Source: Mucilaginibacter sp. PPCGB 2223
GTDB lineage: Bacteria > Bacteroidota > Bacteroidia > Sphingobacteriales > Sphingobacteriaceae
DNA: 64,000 nucleotides
Direction: 5' to 3'
NCBI RefSeq assembly: GCF_001705515.1
Contig: NZ_MDJS01000002.1
Span: 1-64,000, forward strand
Under the pieces are notes generated by a model that had not been told where the DNA came from, searched no databases, and saw only the letters and a list, made by a program, of their open reading frames with translations. Positions 8,961 to 17,603 of the stretch are shown here, piece by piece. How positions within the stretch are numbered: position 1 is the stretch's first letter; every line of letters starts with the position of its first letter. Made by a program: the position numbers and the translations under genes.

Positions 8961-10058
8961 TTAATAGTCATACACATGCTCAACAATCACGTTATCTGTT
9001 TGGAAAGTATTTAGAACCTTAATTAAATCTTTGACTGTTGTGACCAAAGCAACTCGATTTACGCCAGGTTTGGTAAAGACCGACTGAGTAAATAGTACTT
9101 TATAATTAGCGGTTATATTTAAAGACTTGTCGGTTAAAACAGTAAGCATAATAGCCCCTTTATTCCCGGCAATCTCAGTAAAACTAACACCATTTTTAGC
9201 CAGCCTATTAACCGCAGTATTAAATTCGGCGTAACGGGGTAAATTAGCCAGCACCTTACCGTTGGGCAATACTTTTATGTTATGCACAAATCCGGTTGTA
9301 TCCAGCCCTGGGGGTAGCCTATCCATCACTACTGCGGTTTGCAACGAGGCTGTTTCATAAGCCGATTTAGTGCCGAGGCCGATCAGCCAGCCATAACCGC
9401 TTTTAACCAATAGCTCCGTAGTTAAATAGTACCGCCTTTCCAGTTTACGCAGCAAATGCGGACCAGAGAAAGTGGTATTACTCCACAACGATTTAAGCTG
9501 ATGGTTAAAATCATACTCGTACCATGGCAATGCCTCAATAAATTTCACATAGCTGTGTTCATAATCGGCGTTGAACTTATCTTCGGCAGTCATTTCTTCA
9601 TGGGGATTGGTGTCGGTTATCCGGCCAACAATAGTCTCGTAAAATGATTTGATACCGTACTCAACCGTTGTGCTGCCGGCTATTACCCATATCATAACAT
9701 GGTAGCCGGTATTGAATGGAAAATTACCTTTGATCTGATCATACACAACGCCATAGCCACCCCACATCTGGTCAACATGCTTTATGTATGGAAATGTGGT
9801 TGAAGTATGCGTTTTAAAATAATCCGCCTGCTCAGCCGGACTAAACACAAGAAACCACTCGGGATAGGTAAGGAAGGTTTGATCTGGTGGGCGTATATTT
9901 ACCTTGGGGGTTAAAGGATGCTGATTGATTGCCAGCCAGGCCTTATCAACCAACAAGCCTTTCCCGGCTGGCACAGTGGATGGCTTCATGTTTTTAACAG
10001 CAAACGTTATGATGGCCAGCAGCAGCGCAACTAATGTCAGTATCCTTAGCCTTCTCAT
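8961..10058 (-). CDS. conserved membrane-anchored protein of unknown function
   Basis: 365 residues with one N-terminal membrane segment (about residues 5-22, LRILTLVALLLAIITFAV). The rest is probably outside the membrane. It is rich in Tyr, Trp and Phe and shows no motif I can tie to a reaction. It begins two bases after the methyltransferase stop, so the two are tightly coupled. A role as a partner of the methyltransferase and oxidase is inferred from position. Confidence 0.8.
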   Translation of the reverse strand: MRRLRILTLVALLLAIITFAVKNMKPSTVPAGKGLLVDKAWLAINQHPLTPKVNIRPPDQTFLTYPEWFLVFSPAEQADYFKTHTSTTFPYIKHVDQMWGGYGVVYDQIKGNFPFNTGYHVMIWVIAGSTTVEYGIKSFYETIVGRITDTNPHEEMTAEDKFNADYEHSYVKFIEALPWYEYDFNHQLKSLWSNTTFSGPHLLRKLERRYYLTTELLVKSGYGWLIGLGTKSAYETASLQTAVVMDRLPPGLDTTGFVHNIKVLPNGKVLANLPRYAEFNTAVNRLAKNGVSFTEIAGNKGAIMLTVLTDKSLNITANYKVLFTQSVFTKPGVNRVALVTTVKDLIKVLNTFQTDNVIVEHVYDY

Positions 10059-10060
10059 GC

Positions 10061-10918
10061 TTATATTTTGGTAAACAACATTAAAGTATTGTCGGATGGA
10101 TCTTTATCCTGTAGTATGCGTTTACCCGCATCTTTAAATCCCGCCTTCTCAATAATGGCTGCCCATTCATCTGCCGATTTAAAGTTCTTGTAGTCTTTAG
10201 CTTCAAACTCCCAGGTCTCGTTCAATCCAACATTAAATACCGTGTGCACCAAAGAAACAAAGGTGGCCATTTCGGGTGTTTTAACGTCATGATCGCGGAT
10301 AATAAATGAGCCGCCGGAGCGCATGATACGATGGATCGATTTTACAAACCCATCAAGTTTAGCCACCGGGCAATGGTGTAAGCCAATGTAGCAGGTAACT
10401 ATATCCAGGCTGGCATCGGGAATAGTTGAACTGCTGATGGGATCATAAGCAGTAATATCCACAAAAGTACCCAGCTTGCCCAATTGACCACGTTCCATAA
10501 TGTCTCCCGGCGAATTGGTTGGTGCCAGATCATTAATCAGATATATCGGCTCAATAACCTTCGCTTCTTTTCTTAGCTGACTAATATAACGACCGGTAGA
10601 ACCGATCTCGGCGTAACCATTGATCTGTTTCACACCGCCCAATAATTCCAACGTTTGTCTGGCTATCTCCTTTTTTTGCTTTTTAAGTGCTGGCAGCGCA
10701 TAAGTCAGTTCCGATAAGAATGGCTTAATACTTTTCAGCTTGCTTTGTACTGATTTATAAATCTCCTCATCCGTTTTTCCTATAGCAGTTTCTTCTTTTA
10801 TTAATTGATGAAATTTGTCCTCAGGATATAAATGAAATATCACCTGCAAAAAGCGGTAAAAATCATCGCTCCATTTAGTATCGTTAAATACGGCTTTAAA
10901 TTCAGATGCATTAGCCAT
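10061..10918 (-). CDS. class I SAM-dependent methyltransferase
   Basis: 285 residues. The Rossmann methyltransferase core lies around residues 95-225: a degenerate motif I (YAEIGSTGRY), an acidic strand-2 segment (YLINDLAP), DIVTCYIGLHHC as motif IV and a GGSFIIRDHD segment after helix D. The first 90 residues are helical and probably bind the acceptor. Its start lies inside the end of the FAD oxidase gene (8-bp overlap). The substrate is unknown; an oxidised product of the neighbouring oxidase is a reasonable guess. Confidence 0.85.
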   Translation of the reverse strand: MANASEFKAVFNDTKWSDDFYRFLQVIFHLYPEDKFHQLIKEETAIGKTDEEIYKSVQSKLKSIKPFLSELTYALPALKKQKKEIARQTLELLGGVKQINGYAEIGSTGRYISQLRKEAKVIEPIYLINDLAPTNSPGDIMERGQLGKLGTFVDITAYDPISSSTIPDASLDIVTCYIGLHHCPVAKLDGFVKSIHRIMRSGGSFIIRDHDVKTPEMATFVSLVHTVFNVGLNETWEFEAKDYKNFKSADEWAAIIEKAGFKDAGKRILQDKDPSDNTLMLFTKI

Positions 10919-12683
10919 TGCTTTTTGGTTTTAATGGTTGATAATAGGTATCCCAAAAAATGTTCCTGAATTTATAGTCAGGGTCAAGCTTGGTTTTCAA
11001 GTCGAATAACTTTTGTGCGTTGGGATAAGCTTTATGAAACTGTTCTGTAGTTGGATGTACCTGGTAAGGTAAGTAATAAGCACCATTTACAGCTATCACG
11101 GCATCGGCCAATTCGCGTGTCCAAACAGCGACAGCATTTTTTGATGTTGGATCTGTGCGTTGTTTGTAATAAACTACAAAAGCAAATACTTCTTCGCGTG
11201 CCCAGGCCAGGTATGTTCCGGGATCGGCCAGGGCATGTCGGATAGAGACATTTAGCACATTTACGTTAAAACGAATAAATATTTCAGCCATAGCCTTTTC
11301 AAATTCCTCGAAACGCTCAATCGGCACAAAATACTCCAATAATACGTAAGTGCTTTTAATGCGTGATTTGGGCTCAAGTTCGGCAACATCATAACCGGCT
11401 TCATAGTTGCGCCAGTGGATCTTTTTGCCCCGAAACAATAAAGGGTCAATTATAAACTCCCGGTACGGTTTGCCCAGCGGCCTTTCTGTAAACGCCCATA
11501 AAAAATACCGTTCCAGCGGATAAGATTCCTTCAGCGGCATCAGGCGGGTTTTGACTGTCGGTTTTTCGGTGGTTTCCATCCAGCTCACCGCTCGTAAACG
11601 CTTGTACTTTGGTGGGTAGATATCGCCATTATGGAAAACTACCCGGGGGTTATTGCGGATGGATTTGAAGAAGTAGTCTTTATACTCTTCTACCTTCATT
11701 TTTTTATCAATTCGTTTAATAGCCAGATTATCGGTTAACTCGAGCACAGCCTGAACGATAATGCCAATGCCATTATAACCGCCGATAGCGCCAAAGAATA
11801 CTTCCGGGTTTTCTGTTTTAGTGGCATTCACCAACGAGCCATCGGCCAGTACTACATCTATCGAGCGAACGGATAACACCACCGGCCCCATACCCATGTA
11901 CCGTCCGTGTGCATTAACACTCAGTGCTCCGCCAACCGTGAAGTTGGCATAGGTTTGCATGATCTTGATGCTTAGATCATACTCGTCAATATACTGCTGA
12001 ATATCGCACCAGCGGATACCCGTCTGCACTTTGATAAGCTTTTCTGTTACAGAAAACTCCAGCACCTTATTCATCCCACGCATATCAATGTGCAAACTAT
12101 GCGGGCTTGCTGTTTGGCCCCCCATGCTGAAACGACCGCCACCTACTGATATAGCTTTTGTTGTGTTTTTAACAATTTCGCAAATCTCCTCAACTGAAGT
12201 TGGACGCACAATTTTGCTAACCAGTACCGGGTTCAGTCGGGTTACATCATCAATAATGCGTTCATCTGTTTTAAGGTGGGGAATCTCTTTACCTTCATCA
12301 TTTTTTAAATAATCGGGCGCCGACCCAGGTACCGAGCCGTATTGATTTGTTGTATAATTCCCGTTCTTGAAACCTAATCGCCAGAATAGCCATAACGGCC
12401 CAAGCACAGGTATTAAAACCATAAAAAGCCAATAGCCTGAATAGCCCTGATCATGCAGGCGCTTGATAGAAGTGGCTATAATGATCCAGAATAGTAAGGG
12501 ATAAAGTATAAATGTAGCACCTTCACCTATAGCAAATAACAACAAATTGTAGAGCACATAAAACGTACACCAGTAGAACAGAGAGGCCAGCCAAAAAGCT
12601 CCCTTTGATAAGCGGCCGTTAAAAGTAAACAACAGATAGGTTACAGGGAGCTTTTGTTTCAGGCGCATAGGTGGTCTTGGCAA
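10911..12683 (-). CDS. DUF805 membrane domain fused to a PCMH-type FAD oxidoreductase
   Basis: 590 residues. Residues about 15-125 are a complete DUF805 domain: FNGRLSKGAFW, several membrane helices, then IKRLHDQGYSGYW and the closing N-x-YG. Residues about 155-335 are an FAD-binding PCMH domain: VRPTSVEEICEIV, VGGGRFSMGG, and GGALSVNAHGR, of the sugar-lactone-oxidase superfamily. The C-terminal part is the substrate domain. So a usually separate integral-membrane domain tethers a flavin oxidase to the membrane. First gene of a four-gene operon and divergent from the DegT gene over only 56 bp. A second Met at residue 6 is also a possible start. The electron acceptor and substrate are unknown. 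Confidence 0.88.
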   Translation of the reverse strand: MPRPPMRLKQKLPVTYLLFTFNGRLSKGAFWLASLFYWCTFYVLYNLLLFAIGEGATFILYPLLFWIIIATSIKRLHDQGYSGYWLFMVLIPVLGPLWLFWRLGFKNGNYTTNQYGSVPGSAPDYLKNDEGKEIPHLKTDERIIDDVTRLNPVLVSKIVRPTSVEEICEIVKNTTKAISVGGGRFSMGGQTASPHSLHIDMRGMNKVLEFSVTEKLIKVQTGIRWCDIQQYIDEYDLSIKIMQTYANFTVGGALSVNAHGRYMGMGPVVLSVRSIDVVLADGSLVNATKTENPEVFFGAIGGYNGIGIIVQAVLELTDNLAIKRIDKKMKVEEYKDYFFKSIRNNPRVVFHNGDIYPPKYKRLRAVSWMETTEKPTVKTRLMPLKESYPLERYFLWAFTERPLGKPYREFIIDPLLFRGKKIHWRNYEAGYDVAELEPKSRIKSTYVLLEYFVPIERFEEFEKAMAEIFIRFNVNVLNVSIRHALADPGTYLAWAREEVFAFVVYYKQRTDPTSKNAVAVWTRELADAVIAVNGAYYLPYQVHPTTEQFHKAYPNAQKLFDLKTKLDPDYKFRNIFWDTYYQPLKPKSNG

Positions 12684-12739
12684 TATGCTAATATATCATT
12701 ACTTTCAATTATAATTATAGCCGCTTATATAAATGTAAC

Positions 12740-13906
12740 ATGATACCCAGAGGTAAATTATATATCAGCTATAAGGACTTATTTGTGGGGGCTTATTATT
12801 GCCTTACTGATCGTTTTCGCTGGCGAAGGGCGGATGCCAGTCAACACGCAAACGAATTGATTTGTCTCTCGGTGAGAACTGGCATCGATCTGGTATTAAA
12901 TGCTTTAAATTTTCCGCCAGGCTTCGAGATGATTGTTACCAATATCAATATCCCGGATATGTTTGCCATCATAAACTGGCACGAACTAACGCTTGTTCCC
13001 ATCCCGGTTAATAAGTACACCTTAAATATGTCCCCTGCTCAGGTGGAAGCGGCAATTACACCTGCAACCAAAGCCATACTGATCACTCATCTTTTTGGTG
13101 GTATTATGGAAACTGAAGCGATAGTTGCTATAGGCAAAAAGCACAACCTCATTATATTTGAGGATTGCGCCCAGGCTTATGCCGGTAATTTATATAACGG
13201 GAATCCCGCATCAGACGTGGTGATGTTTAGTTTTGGCTTCATTAAAACCAATACGGCTATTAGTGGGGCGATAGTCAAAATAAAAGACCCGGCTTTGTAT
13301 ACGGAGGTTGCTGCGCGGAATGGGGAATATCATCAACAAAATACTGCTGGCTACTTTAAAAAGCTTTTTAAAGTGATGTTTGTAAAGTTGCTCACCAACA
13401 AAACCATTTATACCGGGTTTTATAACTTAGTAATGGCTTGGGGAAAAGACTTTGAAGAAGTAATAGAGGGCTTTACAAAGGGCTTCCCCGGCGACGATAT
13501 TTTTAAACAGATCCGGCATCAGCCGTCAATTCCAAATCAAAGACTGCTCCGAAAAAAGCTTGCTAACTTTGAACAAAATAGTGTTACTAAAAGGGTTCAG
13601 TTAGCCCATGATATTTTATCAAATATCCCCGATAATTATAAAATTGGTTTTAAGAATAAGAATCATACTTATTGGGTGATGCCTGTTGAAACCCATGATC
13701 CGGATGGACTGATCAAGCACTTGCGCAGTAACGGTTTTGATGCTTCACAAAAGGCATCAAGCTTGATCAAGTTGGGCAAGGCAGATGTCGCTCCTCAGCC
13801 AGAAGAATTAGCATTGGAGAATCTTGTCTACTTACCTGTTTATCCGGCCATGAGCCGGAAAGACCGCCATAAATTGACGCAGCTATTAATCAACTTTTCG
13901 GGCTAA
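12740..13906 (+). CDS. DegT/DnrJ/EryC1/StrS-family PLP protein
   Basis: 388 residues. Fold type I aminotransferase used in sugar or secondary-metabolite pathways. Visible: ILITHLFGG near 113, IIFEDCAQAYAG near 137-149 with the PLP-pyridine Asp, and SFGFIKTNTA near 168-177 with the expected Schiff-base Lys. The region after the Lys lacks the usual GEGG and reads AISGA, so the branch is divergent. Transcribed away from the oxidase operon from a shared 56-bp region. Its last 17 bp overlap the convergent WYL gene. Confidence 0.87.
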   Translation: MIPRGKLYISYKDLFVGAYYCLTDRFRWRRADASQHANELICLSVRTGIDLVLNALNFPPGFEMIVTNINIPDMFAIINWHELTLVPIPVNKYTLNMSPAQVEAAITPATKAILITHLFGGIMETEAIVAIGKKHNLIIFEDCAQAYAGNLYNGNPASDVVMFSFGFIKTNTAISGAIVKIKDPALYTEVAARNGEYHQQNTAGYFKKLFKVMFVKLLTNKTIYTGFYNLVMAWGKDFEEVIEGFTKGFPGDDIFKQIRHQPSIPNQRLLRKKLANFEQNSVTKRVQLAHDILSNIPDNYKIGFKNKNHTYWVMPVETHDPDGLIKHLRSNGFDASQKASSLIKLGKADVAPQPEELALENLVYLPVYPAMSRKDRHKLTQLLINFSG

Positions 13907-14933
13907 TCTCTTTTTCTTCTGGCATGTTGTAATGTTCGAGTGTTTCCCTTAACTGCCCTTTGATTTGCTTAACTAATATCCTTGGGCTTAGCACTTTCAT
14001 TTTTGAACCAAATCCCAATAGTTCCCGTTCTAACTCGAAGTTAAGGATCACTTTGATACTGAAAATCTTACCATCATTTTCTTCACCTAACAGCTTTTGC
14101 GTATGATGCAGCGGCTTGGTTATTACATAAGGTGCGTTAGCATTATCGATCCAGAAAACTACTTCACAATCACGTTGGCCAGGGGATTTCGTAACGCCGA
14201 TCACATCATTGTAATAAGTGGCCAGGTCTATAATTCTATTCTCCCTATATTTTTCATCATGCTCTTCTATGGATTGTATTCGATCAAGAGCAAGATTTAA
14301 CAGATGTCCTCTATTTTTATGTGGCACTCCCAATACAAACCAGCGGTTGCGATATTCCTTTAACAAATAAGGACTAAAACAAAATGTACTGGCTTCCCGG
14401 GCTTTAAAAGATTGATAGGTTAAGCAGAGCGTTTTCTTAGTCACAATGGCCTTACGGATACCTTCAATATATTCTAATCCTTTTAGGTTATCATTTTTTT
14501 CAAAGTCAATCACCGGCGGGCTATGCGTTTTTTGAGAATATATCTTGTCTTCCAGCTTACTTACCATTTCGTTCAGATCTGTAAAATGGTTAAAGCCTTT
14601 AAACTGCTTCAGCAAACTGGATACTTCGCTTAATACCTGCATATCCTGCTGGCTGATCGGACTGTTGGTGATGCTGTAGTTTTTTTCAGCATACGTATAA
14701 TATTTCCGGTCGACCACAATGATAGGTGCCTCATAGCCCAGCTTGTTACTGCGCATCATTTCAATATCGGCTTGTACAGACCTCCGGCTAACACCCTTGT
14801 CAATGCCCTCAAACTCATATAGGGCATCAGAACAGGCATCTATCAGATCATCCAGTGTCCATTTTTTATAACGGTTCTGAAGGCAGTTGTCAATAGTGCG
14901 GTAGCGGATAAGGGCATTACGGTTGACTGGCAT
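13890..14933 (-). CDS. WYL-domain transcriptional regulator
   Basis: 347 residues. The N-terminal helix-turn-helix (about 8-60; VSRRSVQADIEMM is the recognition part) is followed by a WYL domain (about 150-240; TYQSFKAR, SPYLLKEYRNRWFVLG) and a WCX-like C-terminus. WYL proteins often sense nucleic acids or nucleotides and control defence and repair genes. It is divergent from the hen1 locus, and a CGCA-N7-TGCG dyad lies 41-55 bp upstream of its start. A second copy lies in front of hen1, which suggests that it regulates both itself and the RNA-repair operon. The target is inferred. Confidence 0.9.
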   Translation of the reverse strand: MPVNRNALIRYRTIDNCLQNRYKKWTLDDLIDACSDALYEFEGIDKGVSRRSVQADIEMMRSNKLGYEAPIIVVDRKYYTYAEKNYSITNSPISQQDMQVLSEVSSLLKQFKGFNHFTDLNEMVSKLEDKIYSQKTHSPPVIDFEKNDNLKGLEYIEGIRKAIVTKKTLCLTYQSFKAREASTFCFSPYLLKEYRNRWFVLGVPHKNRGHLLNLALDRIQSIEEHDEKYRENRIIDLATYYNDVIGVTKSPGQRDCEVVFWIDNANAPYVITKPLHHTQKLLGEENDGKIFSIKVILNFELERELLGFGSKMKVLSPRILVKQIKGQLRETLEHYNMPEEKEISPKS

Positions 14934-14973
14934 CGAAAAATATTTGAATAAAAATGCTAATTATTTTTTACTG

Positions 14974-14988
14974 CGCAAAAAGGCTGCG
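14974..14988. promoter_or_regulatory. candidate WYL operator, copy 1
   Basis: Dyad CGCA-AAAAGGC-TGCG inside a longer shared stretch (ACTGCGCAAAAAGGCTGCG). The matching copy 2 is at 16036-16050. It sits just upstream of the WYL start. Confidence 0.55.
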
Positions 14989-15028
14989 TAGAGGTTGTGT
15001 TGTTTCGATAAAATTGAAATTGTTCATA

Positions 15029-16021
15029 ATGAAAAATTTATCTAAGGAACAACGAAAGTTAATGCGGCTGCTTTTGAATTTTGAAAGAATGGAATATATA
15101 GAATTTTGGAATCAACATAAGACAGAAATCCTCGATCTCAAAATCGATTTGAATTATACAGAAATGAATTTATACGACCTTGCAACAAACGCTAAGTCAG
15201 TATCCTCCTTTTTTAACTCAGGATGGAAAAGTTCGCAAGACCTGGTTCTTAAAAAGATGCCTTTTGAATCGTTTATCGTCGATTTACTCGTATTAATACA
15301 TTCTTTAATTATGGAGTTATTACTGGTTTATTTCTCGCCAAACTCTAAAAATAGTGTTTCAAGCAAATTAGATGATCAAACTAAAGGCAGATTTACTTAT
15401 GCAATGCTTACATATTCTAATGTCCTTTCAGCATTGATAGAGTGTCGTAATAATTACTTTGAAGGTAAATATCTGATTGGGAGTGTCCTTTTTAGGTATT
15501 ATTCTGAGTTAATCGAATCTAATATATTGGCTTTAGTCGATCAGGAGTATTTTGAATTAATTAAAGAATTCCCTGTCGATATACAGCAGGAACGAGAGCA
15601 ATGGAAAAAAATTAAGCCATTCCAAGTGCGAAAAAGATTTCATGAATATCTAGATAATCATTTTGATGATCCTGATTTCGTAGAAGCGATTAAATCTATT
15701 AGTGAGTTCCTATATAGCAGCAACTCTAAAAGTGTACATGCTAACTTTCATAATCAATTCAATATGAGTTTTAGTAAAGATGAGAAAAACAGCAACGGGG
15801 AATATGCTTTCCCGATTTTCAATATTGATATCTTACAATCTTTCTTTACCAATTTCATAATATATAATCACAATATATTATATGTGATTTTTACGGCATT
15901 CATCACTCGTCATAATTTACCAATGAAAAATTTTGGTCAAATTGGAAGAGACATTGGCTTTTTATTTAAGTATTGTGAACGGTTAACTAAAGTTTATTTG
16001 AACGATGTTGTTTCTAATTAA
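15029..16021 (+). CDS. unknown protein between the two operator copies
   Basis: 330 residues from the ATG at 15029. An in-frame ATG at 14954 would place the operator inside the coding sequence, so I prefer the later one. Mostly helical and A+T-rich, with no signal peptide. Segments such as FRYYSELIESNILALV (about 160-176) and SSNSKSVHANFHNQF (about 235-249) recall DUF5677-like accessory proteins of defence loci, but this is weak. It lies between the WYL gene and hen1 and is bracketed by two copies of the candidate operator, as if it had been inserted into an older WYL-hen1 intergenic region. Confidence 0.75.
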   Translation: MKNLSKEQRKLMRLLLNFERMEYIEFWNQHKTEILDLKIDLNYTEMNLYDLATNAKSVSSFFNSGWKSSQDLVLKKMPFESFIVDLLVLIHSLIMELLLVYFSPNSKNSVSSKLDDQTKGRFTYAMLTYSNVLSALIECRNNYFEGKYLIGSVLFRYYSELIESNILALVDQEYFELIKEFPVDIQQEREQWKKIKPFQVRKRFHEYLDNHFDDPDFVEAIKSISEFLYSSNSKSVHANFHNQFNMSFSKDEKNSNGEYAFPIFNIDILQSFFTNFIIYNHNILYVIFTAFITRHNLPMKNFGQIGRDIGFLFKYCERLTKVYLNDVVSN

Positions 16022-16035
16022 TAAATTTTCTACTA

Positions 16036-16050
16036 CGCAAAAAGACTGCG
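16036..16050. promoter_or_regulatory. candidate WYL operator, copy 2
   Basis: CGCA-AAAAGAC-TGCG, same spacing and nearly the same spacer as 14974-14988. A -7-like CACCTTTG follows at 16062-16069, so a bound protein would cover the -33 region of the hen1 promoter. Confidence 0.55.
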
Positions 16051-16080
16051 CACTTGCTTCTCACCTTTGTAGTGTTGAAA

Positions 16081-16114
16081 GCGTGCATTACTAATTAAAG
16101 AGGGTAATGCACGC
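16081..16114 (+). promoter_or_regulatory. perfect hairpin in the hen1 leader
   Basis: GCGTGCATTAC (16081-16091) pairs with GTAATGCACGC (16104-16114) without mismatch around a 12-base loop. No T tract follows, so it is not an intrinsic terminator. It lies 45-78 bp upstream of the hen1 start, within the expected 5' untranslated region. Confidence 0.7.
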
Positions 16115-16158
16115 CGCATTGAGGAGAATAATTATCTTAACCGTTCAATCTAAAACTG

Positions 16159-17583
16159 ATGTTACTAACCATATCTACTACACATGTTCCCGCCGATGAT
16201 CTGAGCTATTTATTGCACAAAGATCCCAATAAAATACAATCTGTTGATATTTCGGCAGGTAAAGCACATATCTTTTATCCTGAAGTAAGCGATCAAAAAT
16301 GTACTGCAGCATTATTGTTAGACATTGACCCGGTTGGATTGGTGCGAAGTGCCGGCCCTAAAGGCAATGACTTTGCACTGGAGCAGTATGTGAACGACAG
16401 ACCATACGTGTCGAGTTCATTTATGAGCGCTGCTATAGCCAAGGCTTATTCTTCTGCCCTTAACGGCAGATGCAAGGATAAACCGGAACTGGTAGATGTC
16501 GCAATGCCCTTTACACTGAAACTATCCGTATTGCCAGTAAAGGGTGGGGAAGATGTATTAAGATCATTATTTGAACCATTGGGTTACCAAATCAATGCCA
16601 CACAACATCCGCTTGATCCCGCTTTTCCTGAATGGGGCTACAGCCGCTATTTTACTGTCGAATTAAGCAACAAGCTTACTATACAGCAACTGCTTTCACA
16701 CTTGTATGTGCTGATACCTGTGTGCGATAATGACAAGCATTATTGGGTAAACCAGGAGGAGGTTGAAAAACTATTGGTTAAGGGCAAAGATTGGTTGGAA
16801 ACGCATCCGGCTAAAGAAATGATCGTTCGCAGGTATCTGAAAAATCAACGTTCGCTGGCTAATCAGGCTTTGGGTGTGTTATTAAGCAAAGATGAGGCTG
16901 ACGTGGTAGAAAATGAAATAACGATAGAAGCAGCTGCCGATCTTGAAGAGCCGCAATTACGAATACACGAATTACGCTTACACGCGGCCAAGGACGAGCT
17001 ATTATTAGCAGGTGCTAAACGGGTAGCCGATTTAGGTTGCGGTGAAGGCAAACTTATCAAGCTTTTGCTGGCCGAAAAGCAGTTTGAATTTATTTTGGGC
17101 ATGGATGTTAGCTATCGCTCGCTCGAGATCGCTAAAGAAAGATTAAAGCTGGAACGCATGCCTGAAAGGCAATTGCAAAGGATACAGTTGATTCAAGGCT
17201 CGTTAACATACAGGGACAAACGGCTGGAAGGCTTTGATGGCGCGGCATTGGTTGAAGTAATAGAACATTTAGATGAACCCCGGTTAGCTGCACTGGAAAG
17301 GTCGGTATTTGAATATGCAAAACCTGGAATAGTGGTCATTACTACCCCTAATGCAGAATATAATGTACGTTTTGCAGATTACCAGGAAGGAAAGATGCGC
17401 CATACTGACCACCGCTTTGAATGGACAAGAAAAGAATTTGAAAGCTGGGGTGCTGATCTGGCTGTAAAATATAGTTACAACGTGATTTTTAAACCGGTTG
17501 GAGAGGTTGATGCTGAAGTTGGTGCCTTAAGCCAGATGGCGGTATTTAACCGCCGCGATGAGATAGCAGAACAATTGGTGTAA
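16159..17583 (+). CDS. hen1: RNA 3'-end ribose 2'-O-methyltransferase Hen1
   Basis: Partner of Pnkp in bacterial RNA repair. It methylates the 2'-OH at the 3' end of cleaved RNA before sealing, which makes the repaired site resistant to the same nuclease, and its N-terminal half activates the Pnkp ligase. 474 residues. About 1-245 is the Hen1 N-terminal domain. About 285-470 is the methyltransferase with VADLGCGEGK near 288-297, VEVIEH near 364-369 carrying the metal Glu and His, TTPNAEYN near 396, and HTDHRFEWTRKEF near 415 with further metal His. All key residues are present. The gap to pnkp is 20 bp. Confidence 0.96.
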   Translation: MLLTISTTHVPADDLSYLLHKDPNKIQSVDISAGKAHIFYPEVSDQKCTAALLLDIDPVGLVRSAGPKGNDFALEQYVNDRPYVSSSFMSAAIAKAYSSALNGRCKDKPELVDVAMPFTLKLSVLPVKGGEDVLRSLFEPLGYQINATQHPLDPAFPEWGYSRYFTVELSNKLTIQQLLSHLYVLIPVCDNDKHYWVNQEEVEKLLVKGKDWLETHPAKEMIVRRYLKNQRSLANQALGVLLSKDEADVVENEITIEAAADLEEPQLRIHELRLHAAKDELLLAGAKRVADLGCGEGKLIKLLLAEKQFEFILGMDVSYRSLEIAKERLKLERMPERQLQRIQLIQGSLTYRDKRLEGFDGAALVEVIEHLDEPRLAALERSVFEYAKPGIVVITTPNAEYNVRFADYQEGKMRHTDHRFEWTRKEFESWGADLAVKYSYNVIFKPVGEVDAEVGALSQMAVFNRRDEIAEQLV

Positions 17584-17603
17584 TCACAATTAAAAAGAAA
17601 GAA

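Noticed and set aside
14954..15028. Upstream start for the unknown gene before hen1
   Set aside because: It would translate the candidate operator at 14974-14988; the ATG at 15029 gives a more natural N-terminus.
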